A stretch of DNA of 18,890 nt, from NCBI GenBank assembly GCA_002319955.1, contig DCJS01000012.1, positions 21,260 to 40,149 of the forward strand, in the 5' to 3' direction. A program made the translations under genes and the position numbers. This document shows, one piece after another, positions 1 to 6,708 of the stretch. The stretch comes from Flavobacteriales bacterium UBA1694. Lineage in GTDB: Bacteria > Bacteroidota > Bacteroidia > Flavobacteriales > Weeksellaceae. The notes beneath the pieces are model-generated. The model had not been told where the DNA came from. It worked only from the letters and a program-made list of their open reading frames with translations, and searched no databases. Position 1 is the first letter of the stretch, and the number at the start of each line of letters is the position of its first letter.

Positions 1-57
1 TATCCTCTAGGAAAATCAGTAAGTGGAATTCCTACTTTAATTTATAGGCCATTTTAA
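1..57 (+). CDS. C-terminal tail of an unidentified protein (partial)
   Basis: Reading frame 1 is open from the first base to a TAA at 55-57 and encodes 18 residues ending in IYRPF. The other two plus frames contain early stops. I do not recognise the protein. A terminal phenylalanine after alternating polar and hydrophobic residues would fit the last strand of an outer-membrane beta-barrel, but 18 residues cannot establish this. No clear terminator follows the stop. Confidence 0.35.
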   Translation, partial: YPLGKSVSGIPTLIYRPF

Positions 58-83
58 TTGATGAGTCGGGCCGACCGGTCTGC

Positions 84-91
84 TAATTTTT
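84..91 (+). promoter_or_regulatory. possible -7 promoter element for the HD-domain gene
   Basis: TAATTTTT matches seven of eight positions of the Bacteroidota -7 consensus TAnnTTTG, failing at the last base. It lies 15 bases upstream of the ATG at 107. A TTG at 58-60 is a poor candidate for the -33 element because the spacing is long, at 23 bases. Confidence 0.3.
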
Positions 92-106
92 TCCGAATAT
101 TGCAGA

Positions 107-697
107 ATGACACTTGAAAACGAACTTCAGTTTATTTTGGCCATGGATGCATTGAAAAATGTGGATCGCCGTAATTTTAATTTAGACGAATCGCGTCGCG
201 AGAATACCGCGGAGCATAGTTGGCAAATTGTTGTATTAGCTCAAATTCTTTACCCCTACGCAAAGCAAAAAGAGTCGATAGACCTTTTGAGAGTACTACG
301 GATGCTGTCGATTCACGACATCGTTGAAATTAAAGCAGGAGACACTTTTCTATTCGACTCCAAGGCCATGGTAGGCAAATATGAACGGGAACTTGAGGCC
401 GCTAAGGCATTATTCGGGATTCTTAATAATGACCTAGGGAATGAGTTCTTAGAACTGTGGAAAGAGTTTGAAGCGGAAGAGACGCCCGATGCGGTATTCG
501 CCTGCGCAGTAGATCGCATTATGCCATTCTTACTTAATAGCGCCACGAGCGCTAAAAGTTGGACCGAGGCCAATGTCAAAGGGCAGATGGTTGAAGAGAT
601 TGTTGGAACTGCTGTGAAACGCGCCTCAGAAGAAATGGGCGTGCTTTTTGATTCCCTTTTTGAAGAGTCTCTTAAAAGCGGTAAGCTTGCCCTTTAA
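107..697 (+). CDS. HD-domain phosphohydrolase (YfbR/HDDC2-like)
   Basis: A 196-residue protein with the ordered metal ligands of the HD superfamily: His37 in ENTAEHSW, His70-Asp71 in SIHDIVE, and Asp136 in AVDRIMPFL. Length and motif spacing fit the HD_3 group, which includes YfbR-type 5'-deoxynucleotidases and human HDDC2, so the likely role is cytoplasmic dephosphorylation of a deoxynucleoside monophosphate. Substrate cannot be read from the sequence. The ATG at 107 is the first good start and gives the normal family N-terminus. The gene converges on mutS2 and their stop codons overlap (694-697). No intrinsic terminator is visible between them. Confidence 0.85.
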   Translation: MTLENELQFILAMDALKNVDRRNFNLDESRRENTAEHSWQIVVLAQILYPYAKQKESIDLLRVLRMLSIHDIVEIKAGDTFLFDSKAMVGKYERELEAAKALFGILNNDLGNEFLELWKEFEAEETPDAVFACAVDRIMPFLLNSATSAKSWTEANVKGQMVEEIVGTAVKRASEEMGVLFDSLFEESLKSGKLAL

Positions 698-2844
698 ACA
701 CGTTCCAGTTTGCTGGCGTCAATGGTGGTCTTAATGTGACCAAAATTCACCACGGCTTTATTTTTAGTAAGCGTATCGAGAGTTCCCACACTGGAGGATC
801 CAATGATACGAACTTTTTGTCCTGGCTTAAGCCAAAGGTCTCGTTCGTCCTTGGTGCGCTTTTCAATTAGTTCATTGGTTTCAATGATCTTTTCCTGAAT
901 TTCTTTGTTTTTCAGTTGCTGAGTCACTTTGCGCTTTATGACTTGCAGACGTTTGGTCTCGTCCGTGTCTACGGACTCAAGGGATTTGAATTTCTCCTGC
1001 TCCAGAAGCTTGACAAAGTCTTTGACCACTTCTTTTCGAGCCTTGCCCTTTGCATAACTTTTTATGAACTCCTCGATGCGCGAACCAAACTGTAGTTTTC
1101 GGTGCTCTTGGTCGTAAAGTTTTTGAAAGTTAAAGAGCTTTTGCTGCATCTGCTCGTTTAGCTTCTGCAGATTTTCCTTTTTAGCCTCGCTAGATTCTTT
1201 GGTTAGCGCTAGATTGGATTTTAATTTTTCGACTTCAAATTTCTCTTGTTGGAGCTTTACAATGGTCTTATCCAAATTCACGACATCCTTTTCAACTTTC
1301 TGCCTAGCTGAATTCAAAATAAATCGAGGGATTTTATTTTTCTCAGCCACTTCAAACGTAAAGGAGCTTCCGGCCTGACCAACTTCAAGTTTATAGAGTG
1401 GGGTAAAGGTGCGCTCATCGAAAAGCATGGCTGCATTTTGCGCATCGGGCAATCGTTCCACGAGTAACTTAATATTGGTGTAGTGGGTGGTGATGATCGC
1501 AAAACTTCTCTTTTGATAAAAGAATTCTAAGAAGCTCTCTGCAAGAGCGCCGCCCAGTTCAGGGTCGGATCCTGTTCCAAATTCATCGATGAGTAAGAGG
1601 GTGTTTTGATCGGCCTCTTTAATGATACCAGCCATCTTCTTAAGACGAGAAGAGTAGGTGGAAAGATGGTTTTCAATGGATTGGTTATCGCCAATATCTG
1701 AGGCGATTTTATCAAAAAAGAACATTTCGCTCTTTGGATGCACGGGAACCATTATACCGCTTTGAATCATCAGTTGTAAAAGTCCCACCGTTTTAAGGGT
1801 GATGGATTTTCCTCCCGCATTGGGACCCGAGATGCATAGGATTCGATTTTGCTCCGTGAGCGTGAGGGACTGGGGAAAAATGATTTCGCCTTTTTTCTTG
1901 TTTTTTAAAAGCAGTAGGGGATGGTAGGCTTCTTTTAAGCGAAGTGTGCGGTGGGCATTTAATTTAGGTAAAACAGAGCTGGTAAGCTCGGCAAAACGGG
2001 CTTTGGCCTGCGTCAGATCTAAATCAAAAGCATAGGCTTGGTAAGTGGATAGTAGCGGCTCAAACTCGGAAAGTTCCGCTGTAAGGGCGCGTAGAATGCG
2101 GTCAATTTCTTTTTTTTCCTGCTCCTGCGCTTCGCGAAGTCGAAACTGGTGCTTTTGAACACTCTCGGGCTGAATGTACGATATAGAGCCTGTTTTTGAA
2201 ACGCCTAGAGTCGGTCCTGGAACCCGTTTTTTAAATCCTGACTTCACGGCTAGGACTCGGTGATCGTCTATAATTGTCTCGCGAATGTCGTCTAAGAGAT
2301 CTTGACCTCCGTAAGTGACTAAGGCTCGGTTAAAGTTTTCTTGGATGGCTTTTTGGGCGTGCTGAATTTCAGTTCGAAGTTCCTTTAAAACCGGGGAGGC
2401 TTCCCCTTTTACCTCTCCAAATCTGTTGAAGACGCGGTCTACTTTGTCAACAATTTCTTTTCGGTAGTCGAGTTGTTCCACCTCTTGTAAAAGTAGTGGA
2501 AATGCCTGCGAAACGTTGGGGAAGAATTTCTTTAAACGCCCGATCTGCTCACTCAACGCTTTAATTCTCATGAAACCCGCGTTTTCCAATCGGAAATTTT
2601 CAATTACCAAATGCCGTAAATCCTGCTGAATGTCGGGATACTCAGAAAATGGAATTGCGTTTTGGCTCTGAAAACTAGTTAAGTATTCAGAAGTCTTTTT
2701 AAGGGCCCGCTCTGCCACTTCAAAAGCAAGGGGGAAGAGTGCCATGATCTGCTCTGCCACCTTGGTGGAATAGGCCAAAGGCGCAATCTGAGCGAGGAGC
2801 TCTGGAAATTCAAGTTCGTTTAAATCGTCGGTTTTTATCTGCAC
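694..2844 (-). CDS. mutS2: MutS2-family ATPase without an Smr domain
   Basis: A MutS-family DNA-binding ATPase of 716 residues counted from the GTG at 2844. The core and clamp regions are followed by an ATPase with Walker A GPNAGGKS (about 340-347), Walker B LLLIDEFGTGSDP (about 416-428) and the ITTHY switch, then a long charged coiled coil (about 515-665) and a small beta-rich KOW-like end (KPGQKVRI). MutS2 acts on branched DNA and, in some species, on collided ribosomes. The C-terminal Smr nuclease domain of classical MutS2 (about 780 residues) is absent. The frame is open upstream to an ATG at 2964, but those 40 residues do not resemble the family, would overlap the start of ung, and lie upstream of a perfect -7 element. 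GTG is therefore the likelier start, although it is unproven. Confidence 0.9.
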   Translation of the reverse strand: MQIKTDDLNELEFPELLAQIAPLAYSTKVAEQIMALFPLAFEVAERALKKTSEYLTSFQSQNAIPFSEYPDIQQDLRHLVIENFRLENAGFMRIKALSEQIGRLKKFFPNVSQAFPLLLQEVEQLDYRKEIVDKVDRVFNRFGEVKGEASPVLKELRTEIQHAQKAIQENFNRALVTYGGQDLLDDIRETIIDDHRVLAVKSGFKKRVPGPTLGVSKTGSISYIQPESVQKHQFRLREAQEQEKKEIDRILRALTAELSEFEPLLSTYQAYAFDLDLTQAKARFAELTSSVLPKLNAHRTLRLKEAYHPLLLLKNKKKGEIIFPQSLTLTEQNRILCISGPNAGGKSITLKTVGLLQLMIQSGIMVPVHPKSEMFFFDKIASDIGDNQSIENHLSTYSSRLKKMAGIIKEADQNTLLLIDEFGTGSDPELGGALAESFLEFFYQKRSFAIITTHYTNIKLLVERLPDAQNAAMLFDERTFTPLYKLEVGQAGSSFTFEVAEKNKIPRFILNSARQKVEKDVVNLDKTIVKLQQEKFEVEKLKSNLALTKESSEAKKENLQKLNEQMQQKLFNFQKLYDQEHRKLQFGSRIEEFIKSYAKGKARKEVVKDFVKLLEQEKFKSLESVDTDETKRLQVIKRKVTQQLKNKEIQEKIIETNELIEKRTKDERDLWLKPGQKVRIIGSSSVGTLDTLTKNKAVVNFGHIKTTIDASKLERV

Positions 2845-2848
2845 GTTG

Positions 2849-2856
2849 CAAAAATA
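2849..2856 (-). promoter_or_regulatory. -7 promoter element for mutS2
   Basis: On the minus strand this reads TATTTTTG, a perfect TAnnTTTG match. Only four bases (CAAC) separate it from the proposed GTG start, so transcription would begin at or next to the start codon. I found no convincing TTG or TTTG at -33. Confidence 0.55.
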
Positions 2857-2900
2857 GTAAATCTTATGGGTTTTCTTTTCTTTAGTTTCCCTTAGGGCCG

Positions 2901-2908
2901 TATCTTTG
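2901..2908 (+). promoter_or_regulatory. -7 promoter element for ung
   Basis: TATCTTTG is a perfect TAnnTTTG match, 24 bases upstream of the ung ATG at 2933. It decides the start: in-frame ATG codons upstream of 2933 would overlap the promoter or lie before the transcript begins. The element faces away from the mutS2 promoter, with 44 bases between the two -7 boxes. No clear -33 element is seen. Confidence 0.6.
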
Positions 2909-2932
2909 AAATCCATCCGAAATTTTACCCCT

Positions 2933-3580
2933 ATGGAGAGTTGGAGCAGCATTTTAAAGCCCATACAATCGAGCCCTTTTTATCAGGAACTTTTACTAGT
3001 ACTCAATAAGGAATACGAGCAGGGACTTTGTTATCCGCCAAAAGAGCTTCTGTTTCGAGCCCTTGAGCTAACGCCATTTGAAGATGTAAAAGTGGTCATT
3101 GTAGGCCAGGATCCTTACCATGGGCCAGATCAGGCCAATGGGCTAAGCTTTTCCGTAGATCAAGGCGTAAAGCTTCCCCCGTCGCTTCGAAATATTTTTA
3201 AGGAACTTAATTCTGATCTGCAAATTCATAGGGAGTCTGGGGATCTGGAATCCTGGGCAAGACAAGGCGTTTTATTACTAAACTCTGTCTTAAGTGTACG
3301 CGCCTCACAACCTGGATCCCATCAAGCCCTAGGATGGGAAGTCGTCACTGATTTAATTCTGTCAAAATTAAGTGAAAAGAGAGAAAGGGTTATTTTTGTT
3401 CTTTGGGGTGCTCAGGCTCAGAAAAAACAACCGCTAATCGATAGTCAAAAACATGTGGTACTCCAAAGTGCCCATCCCTCGCCTTTAGCCGCTTACCGTG
3501 GTTTTTTTGGAAGTAAGGTCTTTTCAAAAATTAATTCGCATTTGGTTTCTCAGGGTCTTTCGCCGGTGGATTGGTCGTAG
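2933..3580 (+). CDS. ung: uracil-DNA glycosylase, family 1
   Basis: A 215-residue family 1 uracil-DNA glycosylase that removes uracil from DNA and so starts base-excision repair. The water-activating motif GQDPYH is at residues 58-63 (catalytic Asp60), the uracil-binding segment LLLNSVLSV is near 115, and the DNA-intercalation motif HPSPLAAYRG starts at His181. The C-terminus (GLSPVDWS) is normal for the family, so the gene is complete. The start at 2933 gives the usual short N-terminus before the PFYQELLLVL helix. It is divergent from mutS2, which pairs two DNA-maintenance genes around one short control region. Its last 50 bases overlap the end of the convergent lipoprotein gene. Confidence 0.97.
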   Translation: MESWSSILKPIQSSPFYQELLLVLNKEYEQGLCYPPKELLFRALELTPFEDVKVVIVGQDPYHGPDQANGLSFSVDQGVKLPPSLRNIFKELNSDLQIHRESGDLESWARQGVLLLNSVLSVRASQPGSHQALGWEVVTDLILSKLSEKRERVIFVLWGAQAQKKQPLIDSQKHVVLQSAHPSPLAAYRGFFGSKVFSKINSHLVSQGLSPVDWS

Positions 3581-4067
3581 AAGCAGGGGAGACTTTAATT
3601 TTGACCGAGTAAGGCCCTTTTTCTAGAGTTTTATTGGCTTGAGGGTATGGGTTTACCTCTTCAAGCGTGAAGCGGTACCCTTCGAAGTCGAGCTCGGGAC
3701 TTGATTGGGCTCCAATGGACATAAGTCTCCAAGAACTTTTTGAGTCATTCACTTCAAGATTTACAGCCACCTCGACATTTCCAGCCCAAATGCAGTTGAC
3801 ATCCTTTGGACAGCGACTCTCATTTAGAACCTTTGTAAATTCAATTGTAATTTGGTCGCTTTGTCCTTTACTTGGCGCGAACTTTAGCGATCCAGATTTT
3901 AAAAGCTCTAAGGTTAGAGTTTTGCTTTCTAACGAATCGCTTGTCGAACTAGAACTTGGCACCTTCAGGTGGGTCACTGACTTTTTTGATTGGCAGTTTG
4001 TAAAAAGCAGTCCTAGACTTAAAAATAGAGCCGCAAAAAGTCTAAAGCGAAGCAAAGGCGTTTTCAT
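3531..4067 (-). CDS. small lipoprotein with an RCPxxVNCxWAG motif
   Basis: A 178-residue protein with an N-terminal hydrophobic signal (about residues 10-24) ending at Cys25, consistent with lipoprotein processing, although Asn at -1 is atypical. The residues after Cys25 (QSKKS) are not acidic, so there is no obvious surface-export signal. A Ser/Thr-rich linker leads to a beta-rich domain carrying RCPKDVNCIWAG (residues 85-96), a cysteine pair found in many uncharacterised bacterial secreted proteins. Function is unknown. The tail (about 160-178) is Pro/Lys-rich and its coding overlaps ung by 50 bases. The ATG at 4067 is chosen because it directly starts the signal peptide. It lies 16 bases after the DUF456 stop, so the two are probably one transcript. 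Confidence 0.7.
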   Translation of the reverse strand: MKTPLLRFRLFAALFLSLGLLFTNCQSKKSVTHLKVPSSSSTSDSLESKTLTLELLKSGSLKFAPSKGQSDQITIEFTKVLNESRCPKDVNCIWAGNVEVAVNLEVNDSKSSWRLMSIGAQSSPELDFEGYRFTLEEVNPYPQANKTLEKGPYSVKIKVSPASTTNPPAKDPEKPNAN

Positions 4068-4083
4068 TTTAGATGATTTTAAA

Positions 4084-4569
4084 TTAAAAGAGGTCGTACA
4101 CCACGACAAAGAGCATCGCAAGGGCGACAACGAAATTGAATCCAGTGCCATAAAAGAAGCCTATCAAAGCCCCTTTCATCGAACGTAGGGCTTTTTTTGT
4201 ATCGCTCCGGTCGTGCAAGAGTTCCCCGACAAAGACACCAAGAAACATACCGATTAAAAACCCAAAGGGAATGGGAATGAAAAAGAGTCCAAAAAAAGTT
4301 CCAAGCACTGAGCCTATTGAGCCCCAGCGTGTGCCTCCATATTTTCTAGTGGTTCGGGCCGGTATAATATAATTGAGAACCACAGCCGCGAGCGTTAGGA
4401 AAGAAAAAATCCAGATGTAAGCCATGGAAAGCGGCGCATCCGTTCCAAATTTATAAATAAGGAGTCCGCAAAGACTCAGTAAAAGTCCGGGTAAGACCGG
4501 AAGGAATGTGCCCAGGAGTCCCACCAGAAGTAGAACAAGGCTGATAAGTACGATAATTCCGTGGTCCAT
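4084..4569 (-). CDS. DUF456 family integral membrane protein
   Basis: A 161-residue, almost wholly hydrophobic protein with glycine- and proline-rich membrane segments. Features typical of the DUF456 family are GTFLPVLPGLLLSLCG near the N-terminus, the central basic loop ARTTRKYGGTRWGSIGS, and IPIPFGFLIGMFLGVFVGEL. Four to five membrane helices are likely. The biochemical role of the family is unknown. It is the first gene of a two-gene operon with the lipoprotein and is divergent from the mechanosensitive channel gene, 69 bases away if the channel starts at 4639. An envelope role for the pair is only an inference from membrane location and context. Confidence 0.85.
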   Translation of the reverse strand: MDHGIIVLISLVLLLVGLLGTFLPVLPGLLLSLCGLLIYKFGTDAPLSMAYIWIFSFLTLAAVVLNYIIPARTTRKYGGTRWGSIGSVLGTFFGLFFIPIPFGFLIGMFLGVFVGELLHDRSDTKKALRSMKGALIGFFYGTGFNFVVALAMLFVVVYDLF

Positions 4570-4585
4570 AATCTCAAATTTGCGT

Positions 4586-4615
4586 TAAATTTACAGAATC
4601 ACAAGGAATTCACAA
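4586..4615 (-). promoter_or_regulatory. possible promoter for the DUF456-lipoprotein operon
   Basis: On the minus strand TTG (4615-4613), a 19-base spacer and TAAATTTA (4593-4586) approximate the Bacteroidota -33/-7 arrangement, with one mismatch in the -7 box. The box ends 16 bases before the ATG at 4569. TAAATTTA is self-complementary, so strand assignment rests on the TTG and on gene position. Confidence 0.45.
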
Positions 4616-4625
4616 GCGATTTCGC

Positions 4626-4633
4626 TAATTTTG
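4626..4633 (+). promoter_or_regulatory. -7 promoter element for the MscS channel gene
   Basis: TAATTTTG is a perfect TAnnTTTG match, with five bases (CCTTC) between it and the in-frame GTG at 4639. This argues for a start at 4639 rather than at the upstream in-frame GTG at 4561, and predicts a leaderless or nearly leaderless mRNA. No -33 TTG was found at normal spacing. Confidence 0.5.
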
Positions 4634-4638
4634 CCTTC

Positions 4639-5892
4639 GTGGAGCAAGAATTAAATAAAACACTCGATTTCCTGCAGCTAATCAGCGACAAGATTCATTA
4701 TTTTGTTGCGGATCACATCTATGACGGATGGATGCTTCAGGTCTTGGCCAAGTTCCTTTTTTTAGGGCTTTTGGTCTTTGTCCTTGATTTTGTCTTAAAA
4801 CAAGTGGTCGCCCTGATTTTTAGCCGGTTTTCAAACGAGGCTAAGTACCCGCTGTTTAAAGCAATTTCTCAATCAAGAATTACATACTCCATCGCGCATT
4901 TGCTTGCGCTGTTTTTCGCCCAATTAGCCCTCTATTCTGTTTTTTGGAGGCATAAGTTCAGCCATCAATACCTCGAACGTATTATCGGGCTAGTCATTGT
5001 GGTGGTGCTCGCGAATTTAGCGGCTCGTTTTTTAAAAGCCATCAAGTATTATTATACGTATAAAGGGGATCACTACCGAATCGTCGCAATCAATGCGATT
5101 TCTCAGACCTTAATAACCATCGGGATATTCATCTTCTCACTTTTGGCCATAAGCGTCATCTTTGGGATTAAAGCCACCACGATTCTTACGAGTTTGGGGG
5201 CCATTACCGCTGTGCTTGTGCTCGTTTTTCGAGACACGATTTTGGGCTTTATGACCGGGATTCACGTGGCAACTTCAAAAAGTTTAAAAGTCGGCGACTG
5301 GATTGGAATTCCCAAGTATCAGCTCGAAGGCACCATTCAAGACATTAATATTATTACCACGAAGATTGCCAACTTTGATAAAACCATTTCAACCATTCCG
5401 ACTTACGATTTACTTTCTACAGAGATTCGTAACAATCAGATTATGGCTGAGGGTAATAAACGACGAATTAAGCGCTCTATTATATTCAATATTAATTCAT
5501 TTCAATTCGTGGATGCCGAGCTCCTCGAAAGGCTGAAGAAAGTGAACCTTCTTTCTGAGTATATCCAAAGCGTTTCAACGGAAATTGAAATGGAGAAATC
5601 GTTGCATCCAAACGCCTCTGAGGCGATTAACGGGCGACAACTTACAAACATTGGCGTGTTTCGATACTACGCGATGGAATATTTAAAACAGGATCCAGAT
5701 GTGGATCCCGACGAACTGATTTTGGTGCGCCAGTTGGAAAATACGCCCCACGGACTGCCCCTTGAAGTCTACTGTTTTGCCAATAAGACTGGACTCACGG
5801 ATTTTGAAGCAATTCAAGCGGATATTTTTGACCATTTGCTTACAGCAGCAAGGAGCTTTGGTTTAGAAATCACTCAGGTCAGCCACTTCTAA
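4639..5892 (+). CDS. MscS-family mechanosensitive channel (YbdG/MscM-like)
   Basis: About 417 residues from GTG 4639. There are roughly five membrane helices (about 34-60, 82-104, 112-130, 153-178 and the pore-lining 182-210, GAITAVLVLVFRDTILGFMTG). The MscS beta domain follows (KVGDWIGI, then GTIQDINIITTKIANFDKTISTIPTY). The STIPTY and NKRRIKRSI signatures resemble E. coli YbdG, a low-conductance osmotic channel, rather than short MscS. The expected role is to open under membrane tension and release solutes on hypo-osmotic shock, in the inner membrane. An upstream GTG at 4561 would add 26 residues and overlap the divergent DUF456 gene by 9 bases, and is less likely. pdxJ follows 44 bases downstream. 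Confidence 0.88.
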   Translation: MEQELNKTLDFLQLISDKIHYFVADHIYDGWMLQVLAKFLFLGLLVFVLDFVLKQVVALIFSRFSNEAKYPLFKAISQSRITYSIAHLLALFFAQLALYSVFWRHKFSHQYLERIIGLVIVVVLANLAARFLKAIKYYYTYKGDHYRIVAINAISQTLITIGIFIFSLLAISVIFGIKATTILTSLGAITAVLVLVFRDTILGFMTGIHVATSKSLKVGDWIGIPKYQLEGTIQDINIITTKIANFDKTISTIPTYDLLSTEIRNNQIMAEGNKRRIKRSIIFNINSFQFVDAELLERLKKVNLLSEYIQSVSTEIEMEKSLHPNASEAINGRQLTNIGVFRYYAMEYLKQDPDVDPDELILVRQLENTPHGLPLEVYCFANKTGLTDFEAIQADIFDHLLTAARSFGLEITQVSHF

Positions 5893-5904
5893 ATAAAAGT
5901 CCCC

Positions 5905-5920
5905 GCACTCTTTTGAGTGC
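5905..5920. repeat. inverted repeat after the MscS gene
   Basis: GCACTC-TTTT-GAGTGC is a perfect 6-bp stem with a TTTT loop, 12 bases after the MscS stop and 16 bases before the pdxJ ATG. No T-tract follows, so it is at best a weak terminator. It may be a processing or pausing hairpin in a shared transcript. Confidence 0.4.
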
Positions 5921-5936
5921 TAATTCAAATAGATTT

Positions 5937-6650
5937 ATGACAAAATTAAGTGTAAACATTAATAAAATAGCCACTATTCGTAACGCGAGAGGTGCTCAGA
6001 CCCCTAGCGTGAGCGAGGCGGCTGAAAAACTTCAAACTTTTGGCGCTCAAGGAATCACCATTCACCCAAGACCCGACCAAAGGCACATCACACGAAAGGA
6101 TGTGTATGACTTAAAACCACTAGTCTATACAGAGTTTAATATTGAAGGAAATCCAGAGCGTTTTTTTATCGATATGGTGAAAGAGGTCAAACCAGAGCAG
6201 GTGACTTTAGTGCCGGATTTACCCGATGCAATAACCTCAAATCAAGGCTGGGACTGCAGAAAACACAAAGATTTTTTAACCGAAGTGATTCAGGAGTTTA
6301 AAAATGCCGGCATTCGAACTTCCATATTTTTAGATCCTGATCCCCAAATGCTCGAGGCGGCCTATGCCACGGGGACAGACCGCATTGAACTTTATACGGA
6401 GGCGTACGCTAGTGGGTATAGTAAAAATAGGGAAGCGGCCATTGCGCCTTACCTTGAAACAGCCCTAAGAGCAAAGGAATTCGGTTTGGGACTTAATGCC
6501 GGACACGACCTTTCTCTAGAAAATGTGAAGTATTTTAAACAGACGATTCCAGGACTTTTAGAAGTCTCTATTGGGCACGCTTTAATTTCAGAGGCGCTCT
6601 ATTTAGGGCTAGAAAACACAGTTCAAGCCTATCTAAAACGCCTTGCTTAA
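5937..6650 (+). CDS. pdxJ: pyridoxine 5'-phosphate synthase
   Basis: A 237-residue TIM-barrel enzyme that condenses 3-amino-2-oxopropyl phosphate with 1-deoxyxylulose 5-phosphate to give pyridoxine 5'-phosphate, the last ring-forming step of DXP-dependent vitamin B6 synthesis. Visible landmarks are the N-terminal VNINKIATIRNARG strand and loop, the phosphate and substrate motif TIHPRPDQRHI, RIELYTEAYA, and GLNAGHDLSLENV with LLEVSIGHALISEAL near the C-terminus. The ATG at 5937 gives the standard family N-terminus. In-frame sequence before it runs through the 5905-5920 hairpin and is not coding. No perfect promoter is visible, so expression may come from the MscS promoter. Confidence 0.97.
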   Translation: MTKLSVNINKIATIRNARGAQTPSVSEAAEKLQTFGAQGITIHPRPDQRHITRKDVYDLKPLVYTEFNIEGNPERFFIDMVKEVKPEQVTLVPDLPDAITSNQGWDCRKHKDFLTEVIQEFKNAGIRTSIFLDPDPQMLEAAYATGTDRIELYTEAYASGYSKNREAAIAPYLETALRAKEFGLGLNAGHDLSLENVKYFKQTIPGLLEVSIGHALISEALYLGLENTVQAYLKRLA

Positions 6651-6676
6651 AGCCACACGATATAACCTTAAAATAA

Positions 6677-6695
6677 GCCTAAAGATGTTTTAGGC
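6677..6695. repeat. inverted repeat between pdxJ and the alpha/beta hydrolase
   Basis: GCCTAAA-GATGT-TTTAGGC is a perfect 7-bp stem with a 5-base loop, 26 bases after the pdxJ stop and 13 bases before the next ATG. No T-run follows. It could be a weak terminator, a processing hairpin or an operator; the sequence does not decide. Confidence 0.4.
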
Positions 6696-6708
6696 GCCTA
6701 CTTTAAAA

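Noticed and set aside
65..80. Palindromic GACCGGTC and neighbouring GTCGG/CCGAC as an operator or terminator
   Set aside because: The arms are too close together to form a normal hairpin, no T-tract follows, and an 8-base palindrome is easily found by chance.
3667..4188. 173-residue plus-strand open frame opposite the lipoprotein gene
   Set aside because: Its sequence has no family-like features. It is the antisense shadow of a minus-strand gene with a good signal peptide and operon context.
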